The notes: generated by a model not told the origin, from the sequence alone. DNA of 64,000 nt from Amycolatopsis orientalis DSM 43388 (GCF_000411975.1 NZ_ASXG01000109.1:86199-150198); one strand, 5' to 3'. Positions 27,195-35,462 are shown, counted from the first letter of the stretch. Program-made: numbers and translations.

Positions 27195-27562
27195 GCTTTC
27201 TCCTCTGGTCGGGTTCTCCGGATATGACGGACTGGCACGCCAGGCCGCCGACGTCGCCGCGGATGCCCTTCGTTCGGCCGATACGACAGAGCACGGGGAG
27301 ACTGCGGACTTACGGTAAGCGCCGGTCTACGGGTTGTCGCCGCGTTGTTCCCTTCTGAACACCAGTGCGCGGACGGCGGGGCAAGCGGCTTCCCGCCCGG
27401 GGCCGGCGAGGCGCGGCAACGCTTCCCGCCGGACCCGGTTACGGACGATTGCCCGTTCAGGCACCGCGGTTTGCCCGGGTTCGCGGTTCGCGCTCATGCG
27501 AGCAGCGGCCGGGAGCGGACGTGTGATGGTCCTCTGTGGACAGACAGCGGCACCGGCTGCCC
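27195..27562. other. non-coding gap upstream of the ESX operon
   Basis: No frame here shows a convincing start, RBS and protein-like composition. The stretch must contain the promoter for the minus-strand ESX operon. On that strand, TATCGG and CATATC hexamers lie upstream of the first WXG100 gene, but no pair with a matching -35 stands out. No inverted repeat of operator quality was found. Confidence 0.5.
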
Positions 27563-27599
27563 GTGCGGGGAACCCTGGTTGCCCCAGAGTTCCCCGCAC
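27563..27599 (-). terminator. terminator after the DUF1062 gene
   Basis: Perfect 11-bp arms GTGCGGGGAAC and GTTCCCCGCAC enclose a 15-nt loop that itself has a CTGG/CCAG stem. The hairpin lies 5 bp beyond the stop codon of the minus-strand DUF1062 gene. No long T-run follows, which is common for actinobacterial terminators. Confidence 0.75.
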
Positions 27600-27604
27600 C
27601 GCGC

Positions 27605-28153
27605 TCAGCGCTTGAGCGTGAAGGAGAAATCGCCGGAGAGCTTGCCGCCCAACCGGGACCCGGAAACGAGCTTCCCCTCGGCGAGCAGTCGCTCCACCTC
27701 GGCCCGGGAGAGACCGCAGCCCTCGGCGATCAGCCGCACCGGCCGGACCGGGATCCGGGCCGCGAAACCGACCGACACGTCGATCGCGTCCTGACCCAGA
27801 TGGTCTGGACCGCCGGTGTCGAGCCGCCACGCGCCGGCCCAGTCGAGCGCGACGCGGTTGCGCCGGAGCAGGACCGGGTCCTGGAGGAGTTCGGCGGCGA
27901 GGCCAGGATCGTTGTGGTGCAAGCGATCCAGCAGGTCCGGCCGGACCGAGGCGACCCTCGCCCGTTCGAACACCGTGAGTTTCGCCGTTTCCCCGCAGCC
28001 GGTGCAGAGCACGAGGAGCCAGGCGTCGAGGAGTTTGTGGTTGGCATTGACCCGGAACTTGCCGTCGGCCCGGAAAAGCCCGGACGAGCACGTGTGGCAG
28101 CGCCGCCGGACGAGCGGCGGGCAAGCGGGCAGGACTGTCCAGTGACAGCGCAC
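27605..28153 (-). CDS. DUF1062 domain protein, 182 aa
   Basis: The protein carries four cysteines in two CxxC pairs (CHTC near 19-22, CTGC near 50-53), suggesting a small zinc ribbon in the N-terminal third. The C-terminal part (LIAEGCGLSRAEVERLLAEGKL) is typical of DUF1062, an uncharacterised family of about 180 residues, so the gene looks full length. GTG is the only sensible start, and its RBS is weak. It stands alone, separated from the ESX operon by a terminator and from the symporter by another hairpin. Confidence 0.8.
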   Translation of the reverse strand: MRCHWTVLPACPPLVRRRCHTCSSGLFRADGKFRVNANHKLLDAWLLVLCTGCGETAKLTVFERARVASVRPDLLDRLHHNDPGLAAELLQDPVLLRRNRVALDWAGAWRLDTGGPDHLGQDAIDVSVGFAARIPVRPVRLIAEGCGLSRAEVERLLAEGKLVSGSRLGGKLSGDFSFTLKR

Positions 28154-28194
28154 AGGAGTACCCCGATCCAGTGAGAATTCCGCAGCACGAAGAA

Positions 28195-28218
28195 GCGCGG
28201 CGCGAAAACGCGCCGCGC
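28195..28218 (-). terminator. hairpin after the symporter gene
   Basis: Perfect 10-bp GC arms (GCGCGGCGCG / CGCGCCGCGC) surround a 4-nt loop, followed on the minus strand by TTCTTCG. It lies 176 bp past the symporter stop and before the DUF1062 start, so it would end symporter transcripts. The 28219-28394 stretch between them shows nothing else. Confidence 0.65.
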
Positions 28219-28394
28219 GACGAAATCAGAGCTTGGGATGTCTCACGCGAGGTACAACGGCACGTCCTTGCCTAGCCGACACTGGTCGCGCGACAGTAGC
28301 CGCGGACGCGGGCGCGGCTCCACTGGTTTTTCCGTTAGGCGTACGGTCAGGCCGCCCATCAGGCTCGCCGCCCGCGCCTTCTCCGGTCGACGAG

Positions 28395-29429
28395 TCAGCC
28401 GACCGTCGCGAGTTCCTCCGGCTCCAGCGCGTCCGCCTGCCGGGCGTACCGGCGCGCCATCGCCGCGCACACGATCAGCTGGATCTGGTGGAACAGCATC
28501 AGCGGGAGCACGATCAGCCCGACCTGCGCGTGGCCGAACAGCACCGTCGCCATCGGCAGGCCGCTGGCTAGGCTCTTCTTCGAACCGCAGAACATGATCG
28601 TGATCCGGTCCGCGCGCCCGAAGCCGAGCAGCCGCGCGCCGCCGCTCGTCGCGCCGAGCACCGCCGCCAGCAGGACGCAGCAGACCGCGACCAGGGCCAG
28701 CAGCGGGCCGATCTCCAGCTGGCGCCAGATGCCCTCGGTCATGCCCTCGCTGAACGCGGTGTACACCACGAGCAGGATCGAGCCGCGGTCGACGATCTTG
28801 AGCGGCGCGGAATGCCGCTGCACCCATCCGCCGATCCAGCGGCGCGCCACCTGCCCGGCCACGAACGGCACGAGCAGCTGCAGCACGATGTCCAGCACCG
28901 CCGAGCCGCTCACGCCCGGACCGTCGGTCGACAGCACCAGCGCGACGAGCAGCGGCGTCAGCACGATGCCGAGCAGGTTGGACAGCGACGCGCTGCAGAT
29001 CGCGGCCGCGACGTTGCCCTTCGCGATCGAGGTGAACGCGATCGACGATTGCACCGTCGACGGCAGCAGGCAGAGGAACAGCACGCCGGTGTAGAGCGGC
29101 GACGTCAGCAGCCCGGGGGACAGGACCGACGCGGCGAGCCCCAGCAGCGGGAACAGCACGAAAGTGGCGCAGAGCACCGTGACGTGCAGCCGCCAGTGCC
29201 GCATCCCCTCGACCGCTTCCTGGCTGGAAAGCCTTGCGCCGTAAAGGAAGAACAGCAGCCCGACCGCGATCTTCGTCGCCGCGCCGAACCCGGTCGCGAC
29301 CGCGCCGGACGCCGGCAGCAGCGAAGCGATGCCTACGGTGACGAGGATCAGGGCGATGAACGGGTCGATCCGCAGCTTGGCGAGCACGGCCGAGACGGGG
29401 CGGAAGAGCGAGGCGAGCACGGTGGTCAT
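28395..29429 (-). CDS. bile acid:sodium symporter-family transporter
   Basis: The 344-residue membrane protein has nine to ten hydrophobic segments and the SBF-like (YfeH-type) signature. GARLSSQEAVEGMRHW, LLPSTVQSSIAFTSIAKGN and CGSKKSLASGLPMATVLF are the conserved inner-helix motifs. The family moves organic anions with sodium; the actual substrate is unknown. The ATG follows AAAGGAG. It is divergent from a LysR regulator 97 bp away, with a perfect palindrome between them, so the regulator probably controls this gene. Confidence 0.88.
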   Translation of the reverse strand: MTTVLASLFRPVSAVLAKLRIDPFIALILVTVGIASLLPASGAVATGFGAATKIAVGLLFFLYGARLSSQEAVEGMRHWRLHVTVLCATFVLFPLLGLAASVLSPGLLTSPLYTGVLFLCLLPSTVQSSIAFTSIAKGNVAAAICSASLSNLLGIVLTPLLVALVLSTDGPGVSGSAVLDIVLQLLVPFVAGQVARRWIGGWVQRHSAPLKIVDRGSILLVVYTAFSEGMTEGIWRQLEIGPLLALVAVCCVLLAAVLGATSGGARLLGFGRADRITIMFCGSKKSLASGLPMATVLFGHAQVGLIVLPLMLFHQIQLIVCAAMARRYARQADALEPEELATVG

Positions 29430-29477
29430 GGAACTCCTTTCCCGGCCATTCTCCCGTCGCGGACGGTCATTCGGAAC

Positions 29478-29505
29478 CCCGATGACCGTACTGACTGTCA
29501 TCGGG
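29478..29505. promoter_or_regulatory. probable LysR operator
   Basis: Perfect 9-bp inverted repeats CCCGATGAC and GTCATCGGG are separated by 10 nt. A further TCGG...CCGA pair (29471-29474 and 29510-29513) extends the symmetry. The site lies in the symporter/lysR divergent gap and ends 8 bp before the lysR -10, so it covers the lysR -35 region, as expected for autoregulation. Confidence 0.75.
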
Positions 29506-29513
29506 AAAGCCGA

Positions 29514-29519
29514 TAAGAT
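29514..29519 (+). promoter_or_regulatory. leaderless -10 box of the LysR gene
   Basis: TAAGAT lies exactly 7 nt before the ATG, and no Shine-Dalgarno precedes the gene. A TANNNT box at this spacing puts the transcript start at or beside the A of the ATG. Confidence 0.65.
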
Positions 29520-29526
29520 GTGACGC

Positions 29527-30381
29527 ATGCTGGATCCGCGGTTGTGCCGTTCTTTCCTTGCTGTGGCGGAAACCCGCAGCTTCACCGCGGCGGCGAGGCG
29601 GTTGGGTGTGGGGCAGCCCACAATCAGCCAGCACATCCGGCGGCTCGAGTCGGAGGCCGGCGGGCTGCTGTTCGCGCGGGACACGCACGCGGTCGACCTC
29701 ACCGCGCGCGGGCAGGCGATGCTCGGCTTCGCGCAGACCATTGTGGACACCGAGGACCGCGCGGCCCGGCATTTCCGCGGCGCGCAGGTGCGCGGCCGGG
29801 TCCGGTTCGGAGTGTCGGAGGATTTCGCGCTCGGCGAGCTGCCGGACATCCTGCGGCGGCTGCGGGAAAGCCATCCGCTGGTGGACGTCGAACTCCACGT
29901 CGAACTGTCCGATGTGCTCGCTCGCCGGATCGCCGACGGCCGCCTCGACCTGGTGCTCGGCAAACGCCGCCCGGGCGCGCCCGGCCCGGGACGGCTGCTG
30001 CGCCGCGAACCGCTGGTGTGGATCGGCTCGGCGGCGACGGAACTCACGCCCGGCCATCCGGTGCCGCTGGTGCAGTACCCGATGCCGTCGGTCACCCGGC
30101 AGCTGGCGGTGGAAACCCTGGAGCGCGCCGGGCTGGAATGGCGCGCGGCCTGCCAGACCTCCAGCCTGACCGGCCTGCGCGCGGCGGCCGCCGCCGGACT
30201 CGGGATCACCGTGCACGCGCGGAGCCTGGTGCCTTCCGATCTGGTCGAATTGCCCGCCGAACTCGGCCTCCCGGACCCGGGCGAGGTGGATTTCATCCTG
30301 CTGTCGCGCGACGGCGGCGAGGGCCCGGTGGCGGCGCTGGCGGAGTTCGTGGTGGCGCGGATCGGTTCGTCCGAGGGCTGA
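29527..30381 (+). CDS. LysR-family transcriptional regulator
   Basis: The 284-residue protein opens with the LysR winged helix-turn-helix (FLAVAETRSFTAAARRLGVGQPTISQHIRRLE, cited as its start and end: FLAVAETRSF to ISQHIRRLE), followed by a co-inducer domain of the periplasmic-binding-protein type (VRFGVSEDFALGELPDIL). The length is typical. It lacks an RBS and is probably translated from a leaderless transcript. It is divergent from the symporter and likely regulates it together with itself through the palindrome in the gap. Confidence 0.9.
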   Translation: MLDPRLCRSFLAVAETRSFTAAARRLGVGQPTISQHIRRLESEAGGLLFARDTHAVDLTARGQAMLGFAQTIVDTEDRAARHFRGAQVRGRVRFGVSEDFALGELPDILRRLRESHPLVDVELHVELSDVLARRIADGRLDLVLGKRRPGAPGPGRLLRREPLVWIGSAATELTPGHPVPLVQYPMPSVTRQLAVETLERAGLEWRAACQTSSLTGLRAAAAAGLGITVHARSLVPSDLVELPAELGLPDPGEVDFILLSRDGGEGPVAALAEFVVARIGSSEG

Positions 30382-30792
30382 GCGGGGTGTTGTGCCGCTC
30401 GGGCTGCGTGGTGGGTGGCTGCTTCGGTGGGTCCGGTTACGGTGCGGAGCAGCGCAATTCCCTGCTGTCGCCCGGCAGAGAGGGCTGGGCGGGCCAGGGG
30501 CGGCGTCGTTCGCGGGCTGAGCGGAGTCACATGAGTGCGCGGTGTGGCACCGCTCGGCTGCGTGGTGGATGGCTGCTTCGGGACTCCGGTTACGGTGCGG
30601 AGCAGCGCAACTCCCTGCTGTCGCGCGGCAGGGATGGCTGGGGCGGCGAGGTTCGAGTGGTGAGCGGAGCGCGGCGTGTTCTGCCGCCCGGGCTGCGTGC
30701 GGGGTGGCTGCTGCGGGACTCCCGTTACAGTGCGGAGCAGCGCAATTCCCCGCTGTCGCCGCCAAAGAGGGCTGGGCGGGTCAGGGGCGGCG
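30382..30792. repeat. three degenerate tandem copies of the sigma-gene 3' end
   Basis: The stretch contains no intact gene. The landmark TGCGGAGCAGCGCAA recurs at 30443 and 30596 and, with small changes, at 30731, each followed by (T/C)TCCC(T/C)GCTGTCG. A second landmark, GCTGAGCGGAGTC, also recurs. Both correspond to the 3' coding end of the adjacent sigma gene, whose matching CCCGCTGTCG lies at 30924. Read on the minus strand, the copies give decayed versions of its C-terminus (for example RQQGIALLR for RQREIVLLR). Unit spacing is about 135-175 bp. Confidence 0.8.
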
Positions 30793-31926
30793 TCATTCGA
30801 GAGCTGAGCGGAGTCGCAGGAGTGCGCGGTGTTGCGCCACCCGGACCGCGCCCGGAGTGGAGTTGACCGCTTCGGCGGCTTCCTCGGCGGACAGCCCGAC
30901 TACTACCCGCAGCAACACGATTTCCCGCTGTCGCTCCGGCAGCACCCGCAGCAGCCGCGCGAGATACCGGCTCAGTTCAGCGCGCAGAGCCCGCTCCTCG
31001 GGCCCGTCGGCGGGGTCGGCCGCTTCCGGCAGTTCGGCCGTCGTCTCGGTGCGGTTGCGCGCGTGCGCCCGGTGTGCGTCCGCCACCTTGTGCTGCGCGA
31101 TCCCGTAAACGAAGGCGAGAAACGGCCGCCCCTGTTGCCGATAGCCCGGCAGCGCGTTCAGCAGCGCCAGGCAGACTTCCTGCGCCACGTCGTCCGCCGA
31201 GGAATACGCGTCCGCGCCGCCGAGGCGGGCCCGGCAGTAGCGCACGATCAGCGGCTGCACCGCGGCGAGCAGTTCCTGCACCGCGTCCGGATCGCCGTCG
31301 ACCGCGGCGCGCACCGGGCCGTCGAAGCCGAACCGGCCGGCCGGGACCCGGGGCGCGGCCAAGGCGGTCGCTTCGGTTTTCACCCGGGTCAGCGCTTCTT
31401 CGACGTCCAGCGCCGAGCGCAGCGCGTTGACCAGCGCGGCGTTGGCTTCGTGCAGTGCGGTCATCAGCGCTCCCTCGCATCCGGCCAGGCCCAGCCGGTG
31501 TTTCAGCCGTTCTCGCGCGTGTCGCAGATTCGAGCGGACTGTGGTGCCCGCCATGCCGAGCGCGGACGCGATCGCGGCCGGGGAGAACCCGTCGAGCGAC
31601 CAGGTCAGCACCGTGCGCTGGGTTTCCGGCAAGGTCGAAAGCAGCTCGACCCCGCGCGCGGTCCGTTCCACGACCGCGGCCAGCCGGTCGCCCGGCGGAT
31701 CCGCGGACGGGACGCCGTCGTCGAACCACGTCTGCTCGGCAGCGAGCCGCGTCGCGGTCAGCCGTACCGCCGCGCGCGGGTCGCCCGGCGGCGGCCACGC
31801 GCCGGTTTCCTGGACGAACGCCTCCACCGCGACCTCCCGCGCGGTGCCCGGCCCGAGCCCGCCCGCGCACAGGAACGCGACGAGGCGAGGGAAATCACCG
31901 CGAAAAAAGCCGTCGAACCCCGCCAC
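30793..31926 (-). CDS. double sigma factor: ECF-like N-terminal half plus SigD-like C-terminal half
   Basis: The 377-codon frame contains two sigma-factor units. Residues about 1-155 have a weak region 2 and a clear region 4 (LPETQRTVLTWSLDGFSP, then AGTTVRSNLRHARERLKHRLG), as in small SigE-type ECF factors. Residues about 195-377 closely resemble SigD/ShbA: region 2 contains YCRARLGG...DDVAQEVCLALL and GRPFLAFVYGIAQHKVADAHR, and region 4 contains LPERQREIVLLRVVVGLSAEEAA. GTG 31926 is chosen over 31932 because GGGAGGGG is then about 6 nt away. An internal ATG at 31464 preceded by GGGAG could give a SigD-only product of 223 residues. No RsdA-like anti-sigma gene follows, where mycobacteria have one; only decayed repeats are present. 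Confidence 0.8.
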   Translation of the reverse strand: MAGFDGFFRGDFPRLVAFLCAGGLGPGTAREVAVEAFVQETGAWPPPGDPRAAVRLTATRLAAEQTWFDDGVPSADPPGDRLAAVVERTARGVELLSTLPETQRTVLTWSLDGFSPAAIASALGMAGTTVRSNLRHARERLKHRLGLAGCEGALMTALHEANAALVNALRSALDVEEALTRVKTEATALAAPRVPAGRFGFDGPVRAAVDGDPDAVQELLAAVQPLIVRYCRARLGGADAYSSADDVAQEVCLALLNALPGYRQQGRPFLAFVYGIAQHKVADAHRAHARNRTETTAELPEAADPADGPEERALRAELSRYLARLLRVLPERQREIVLLRVVVGLSAEEAAEAVNSTPGAVRVAQHRALLRLRSALE

Positions 31927-32374
31927 GCGCACCCCCTCCCGATCCGGCGCCTGTCGAACAGGTGCGGTGACGCGCCCGTGGGATGTAACGATCCGGTCAC
32001 GGAAATGTGGTTAACCTCGGCCCTGGCGGGTACGCGGGTTCGACGGCCGGCTTGCCCGCGGGTGCGGCGGAAGGGGGAAATGGTGCGCGGAAAAGGAAAA
32101 CCCGGGGGTCCCGGCGGCGGGGAGCGGCCGGCGCGGGGCCCGTAGCACGCCCGGCGGCAAGCGCGTCCGCGATGTGAGCTGAATCGAAATTCCCCGCGCG
32201 GGCGGTGATCGGTGGTAACTTGGAAAGCCGGTCGTCCGCCGGGTCCTTCGCGGCCCGGGGCGCTTCGGCCGAAAAAGCCCACCGAACACCCTCCGAAGGC
32301 ATGGCGTGCCCGTGCGCGCGGAGAACTCGGTTGACCACGGTTCGACACTGAGGACAAGGAGGTGAAAAGCACCA
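31927..32374. other. divergent intergenic region between the sigma and whiB genes
   Basis: The region is 448 bp, GC-rich, and has no credible coding frame. It must hold promoters for both divergent genes. GTGGTTAACC near 32007 and GGTGGTAACTTGG near 32213 are the only AT-richer spots and are possible promoter sites. An AAGGAGGTG just before the whiB ATG is a near-perfect Shine-Dalgarno. Confidence 0.5.
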
Positions 32375-32644
32375 ATGGAACTCACGGCCACCAGCTGGCT
32401 CGCCCGCGCGGCGTGCCAGGACGAGGACCCGGAACTGTTCTTCCCGATTTCCGACATGGGTCCGGGGGCGCAGCAGGTCGCGAAGGCCAAGGCGGTCTGC
32501 GCGCGATGCCCGGTCCGCGCGGAATGCCTTTCCTATGCTCTCGACAACGGTCTCGGCAACGGGATCTTCGGGGGAACTACCGAGCTGGAGCGCCGGAAGC
32601 TGGTTCGATCCGGCTCCGCCGCCGCACGGCATCGAGTCGCCTGA
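32375..32644 (+). CDS. WhiB-family iron-sulfur regulator, 89 aa
   Basis: Four cysteines at 14, 42, 45 and 51 (C...CxxCxxxxxC) bind the 4Fe-4S cluster, and the C-terminal turn reads GIFGG followed by ELERRKL. Most WhiB proteins have Trp in that turn; here it is Phe. The N-terminus ACQDEDPELFFP is closest in style to the WhiB1/WblE group. WhiB proteins bind region 4 of the main sigma factor and DNA in a redox- or NO-sensitive way. The gene is monocistronic, with a strong RBS and a strong terminator. Confidence 0.93.
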   Translation: MELTATSWLARAACQDEDPELFFPISDMGPGAQQVAKAKAVCARCPVRAECLSYALDNGLGNGIFGGTTELERRKLVRSGSAAARHRVA

Positions 32645-32732
32645 CCGCGAGCCGGTGACCATTTCCCGGCGGCGAGGGCGCCAGCAGTTTCCCCCACCAA
32701 GACCGGCCGCGAAGCCCGGAACTCGGTGGTTG

Positions 32733-32780
32733 CGCCCGGGCGGCGATCGCATCCCGCGATCGCCGCCCGGGCGTTCTTTA
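32733..32780 (+). terminator. rho-independent terminator after whiB
   Basis: Perfect 18-bp arms beginning CGCCCGGGCGGCGATCGC enclose the loop ATCCC and are followed by TTCTTTAT. It lies about 90 bp past the whiB stop and precedes the convergent sigma gene. Confidence 0.9.
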
Positions 32781-32851
32781 TGGTCCGGCCGCGAGCAGGC
32801 TGACCCGATTCGCGCCGAGCAGCCCGTTTTCGCCGTGGCTGAAGAGCCGGT

Positions 32852-33856
32852 TCAGCAATCATCGGCCCCGTATTGCCCGAGCGTTTCGGGGAGCCCGTAC
32901 GGGGCCAATGCCGCGTTTTCGAACGCGGCCATCGCCGTGACCAGTCCGTTTCGGACGGTGAGGACGCAGACGCCGAAAGCGCGGTAAACCGCGTCGCCGG
33001 GCGCGCGCAGATACCCGGCGACCGCGGGCTGCCGGTTCGCGCGCACCGGCACCATCCGGAAACTGCCCCGGTAGTACGGCGAGCCCGGGTGGAAACTCGG
33101 CCCGAGCGCGCCGAGAATCCGATCGCGACTGTCGAACCACAACGGGTACGGCGGCATCACCGCACGCGCGTCCTCGCTCAGCACGGCGGCCACCGCCCGC
33201 ACGTCCGCCGATTCGTAGGCAGCGATGAATTTCCGTAGCAGCGCCGTCTCTTCCGCGGTCGTAGCGGCCGGCGCGGACCACTCGGCGCGCCGGGCGGGGA
33301 GGCGGGCGCGCAACGTCTCCCGGCCCCGCTGCAGCGCGCTGTTGGCCGAGGCCACCGAAGTGTCCAGCAGCGCGGCAGTGTCCTTTGCGGACCAATCGAG
33401 CACGTCGCGCAGGATCAGCGCGGCCCGCTGCCGCGGCGGGAGCAACTGGATGGTGGCGAGGAACGCCAGTTCGATGGTTTCCCGTTCGACGACCGCGGCG
33501 CCGGGGTCGTCCGGCGCCGCGGGGTCGAGCAGCAGATCGGGGAACGGCCCGAGCCACGGCGCGTCGAGCGCGGAGATCTCGCCGCCCGGGTCGGCCGCCG
33601 GACCCAGTTCGTCCGGCAGCGCCCGCCGCGGCCGGCGGGCGAGCGCGTCGAGGCAGACGTTCGTGGCGATCCGGTACAGCCACGTCCGCACGCTCGCCCG
33701 CCCGGCGAAGCCCTGGCGGCCCTTCCAGGCCCGTAGAAAGGCCTCCTGCGTGAGGTCCTCGGCCTCCTCGAACGAGCCGCTCATCCGGTAGCAGTGCACG
33801 CGGATCTCGCGCCGGTGCCGTTCCAGCAGGGCGCCGAACTCCTCGTCGCTCGTCAC
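32852..33856 (-). CDS. ECF sigma factor with C-terminal SnoaL-like domain (SigG-type)
   Basis: The 334-residue protein has region 2 (HCYRMSGSFEEAEDLTQEAFLRAWKG, cited in part) and region 4 (LPPRQRAALILRDVLDWSAK). A SnoaL_2/NTF2-like domain follows from about residue 205, containing AYESADVRAVAAVLSEDA. This matches the mycobacterial SigG/SigJ-type ECF groups, in which the fused domain is thought to act in place of a separate anti-sigma factor. No anti-sigma gene is nearby. The GTG has no RBS but has TACCGT 7 nt upstream, indicating its own leaderless promoter even though it is only 15 bp from the MFS gene. Confidence 0.88.
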   Translation of the reverse strand: MTSDEEFGALLERHRREIRVHCYRMSGSFEEAEDLTQEAFLRAWKGRQGFAGRASVRTWLYRIATNVCLDALARRPRRALPDELGPAADPGGEISALDAPWLGPFPDLLLDPAAPDDPGAAVVERETIELAFLATIQLLPPRQRAALILRDVLDWSAKDTAALLDTSVASANSALQRGRETLRARLPARRAEWSAPAATTAEETALLRKFIAAYESADVRAVAAVLSEDARAVMPPYPLWFDSRDRILGALGPSFHPGSPYYRGSFRMVPVRANRQPAVAGYLRAPGDAVYRAFGVCVLTVRNGLVTAMAAFENAALAPYGLPETLGQYGADDC

Positions 33857-33863
33857 CCGGGCA

Positions 33864-33869
33864 ACGGTA
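33864..33869 (-). promoter_or_regulatory. leaderless -10 box of the SigG-like gene
   Basis: On the minus strand TACCGT stands 7 nt before the GTG start. It lies in the 15-bp gap after the MFS stop codon, giving an internal promoter for the sigma gene. Confidence 0.6.
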
Positions 33870-33871
33870 GC

Positions 33872-35428
33872 TCAGGCGGCCTCGTCCGCGAGCCGCTCCA
33901 GCCCGCTCTTCGTCTTCAGCGGCAAGTGCTTCAGGAACGCGACCGCGACCACCACGAGCAGCGCGATCGGCGCGCTGATCAGGAACAGATCGCTGGTCGC
34001 GACCCCGTACGCGTCCCGGATCACCGCCACGACCGGCGCGGGCAGCTGCGCCAGGTCCGGCACCTTCGCGCCGCCGCCGGACCCGCTCGCCGCGGCCGGC
34101 CCGAGCCCCTCGGCGATGAGGGTCCCGACCCGGCTGGCCAGCACCGCGCCGAGCGCGCTCACGCCGATCGACCCGCCGAGGCTGCGGAAGAAGGACAGCG
34201 TCGAGGTCGCCGCGCCGAGGTCGGCGGCGGGCACGTCGTTCTGCGTCACGAGCACCAGGTTCTGGTTGAGCATGCCCACGCCGACGCCGAGCACCAGCAT
34301 GAACAGGCTCAGCTCCAGCAGCGACGTGTGCGCGTCGATCAGCCCGAGCAGGCCGAGCCCCGCCGCCATCAGCACCGCGCCGAGCAGCAGGAACGGCTTC
34401 CACCGGCCGGTGCGGCTGATCAGCTGGCCGGACACGGTGGACGAAACGAGCAGCCCGAAGATCATCGGCAGGCTCATCAATCCGGCCACCGTCGGCGATT
34501 TGCCGAGCGCCAGCTGGAAATACTGCGACAGGAACACGGTGCCGCCGAACATCGCGACGCCGACCAGGAAGCTCGCGACGGTGGCGAGCGTGACCGTGCG
34601 GTTGCGGAACAGCCTCAGCGGCACAACCGGCTCGCGCACCTTCGCTTCGACCCACACCGCCAGCACCAGCACGAGCACGCCGGCGGGCACGAGCACCGCG
34701 GTCTGCCAGGAACCCCAGGCGAAAGTCGAGCCGGCCAGCGACGACCACACGAGCAGCGTCGAAACGCCGAGCATGATCAGGAACGCGCCGAGGTAGTCGA
34801 CGTGCACCTCGCGGCGCAGGGTCGGCAGGGCCAAAGTGCGCTGCAGCAACAGGATCGCGGCGAGCGCGAACGGCACGCCGAGGAAGAAGCACCAGCGCCA
34901 GCCCAGCCACGAGGTGTCCACGAGCACGCCGCCGATCAGCGGACCGGCCACCGTGCCGACGGCGAAGACCGCGCCGAAGACGCCGGAGAACTTGCCCAGT
35001 TCGCGCGGCGAAACGATGGCCGCCATGATCACCTGGGCGAGCGCGGTGAGCCCGCCGCCGCCGACGCCCTGCGCGATCCGGCTCAGGATCAGCACGTCGA
35101 TGTTCTGCGCGAGCCCGGCCACCAGCGAGCCGACCACGAACAGCCCGAGCGAGAGCTGGATCAGCAGTTTCTTGTTGTACAGGTCGGAAAGCTTGCCCCA
35201 GAGCGGGACGGTCGCGGTCATCGCGAGCAGTTCGGTGGTGACGACCCAGGTGTAGGACGACTGGCTGCCGCCCAGTTCGGACACGATCCGCGGCAGGGCG
35301 TTCGCGACCACAGTGGACGCGAGGATGGCGACGAAAATGCCCATCATCAGGCCGGACATCGCCTGCAGCACGTGCCGGTGGCTCATCGCCGGGGAAGGCG
35401 CGGACGATTCCGCGGCGGACAGGGACAT
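33872..35428 (-). CDS. MFS multidrug exporter, DHA2 (14-TM) family
   Basis: The 518-residue protein has 14 predicted transmembrane segments. Motif A is LSDLYNKKLLIQ (WGKLSDLYNKK), motif C is FGAVFAVGTVAGPLIGGVL, and RIAQGVGGGGLTALAQ is also present, as in the EmrB/QacA family of proton-coupled exporters. The ATG follows GGAAAGGAC. The gene lies 34 bp after a TetR regulator in the same direction, so efflux is probably repressed until a ligand is bound. Confidence 0.92.
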   Translation of the reverse strand: MSLSAAESSAPSPAMSHRHVLQAMSGLMMGIFVAILASTVVANALPRIVSELGGSQSSYTWVVTTELLAMTATVPLWGKLSDLYNKKLLIQLSLGLFVVGSLVAGLAQNIDVLILSRIAQGVGGGGLTALAQVIMAAIVSPRELGKFSGVFGAVFAVGTVAGPLIGGVLVDTSWLGWRWCFFLGVPFALAAILLLQRTLALPTLRREVHVDYLGAFLIMLGVSTLLVWSSLAGSTFAWGSWQTAVLVPAGVLVLVLAVWVEAKVREPVVPLRLFRNRTVTLATVASFLVGVAMFGGTVFLSQYFQLALGKSPTVAGLMSLPMIFGLLVSSTVSGQLISRTGRWKPFLLLGAVLMAAGLGLLGLIDAHTSLLELSLFMLVLGVGVGMLNQNLVLVTQNDVPAADLGAATSTLSFFRSLGGSIGVSALGAVLASRVGTLIAEGLGPAAASGSGGGAKVPDLAQLPAPVVAVIRDAYGVATSDLFLISAPIALLVVVAVAFLKHLPLKTKSGLERLADEAA

Positions 35429-35462
35429 GACAGTCCTTTCCGGACTCGGGAAGGTCGGGGGA

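Noticed and set aside
27327..28124. A 265-codon minus-strand frame overlapping the DUF1062 gene
   Set aside because: It is out of frame with DUF1062, Arg/Ala-rich, and runs through the terminator at 27563.
30382..30792. Possible small genes or a CRISPR-like array between lysR and the sigma gene
   Set aside because: The repeats are contiguous, imperfect and derived from the sigma-gene end. Frames through them are interrupted or lack starts.
31758..32752. Several overlapping frames opposite or beside whiB
   Set aside because: They cover promoter sequence and the whiB gene in the wrong frame or strand. WhiB has all four cluster cysteines and a consensus RBS.
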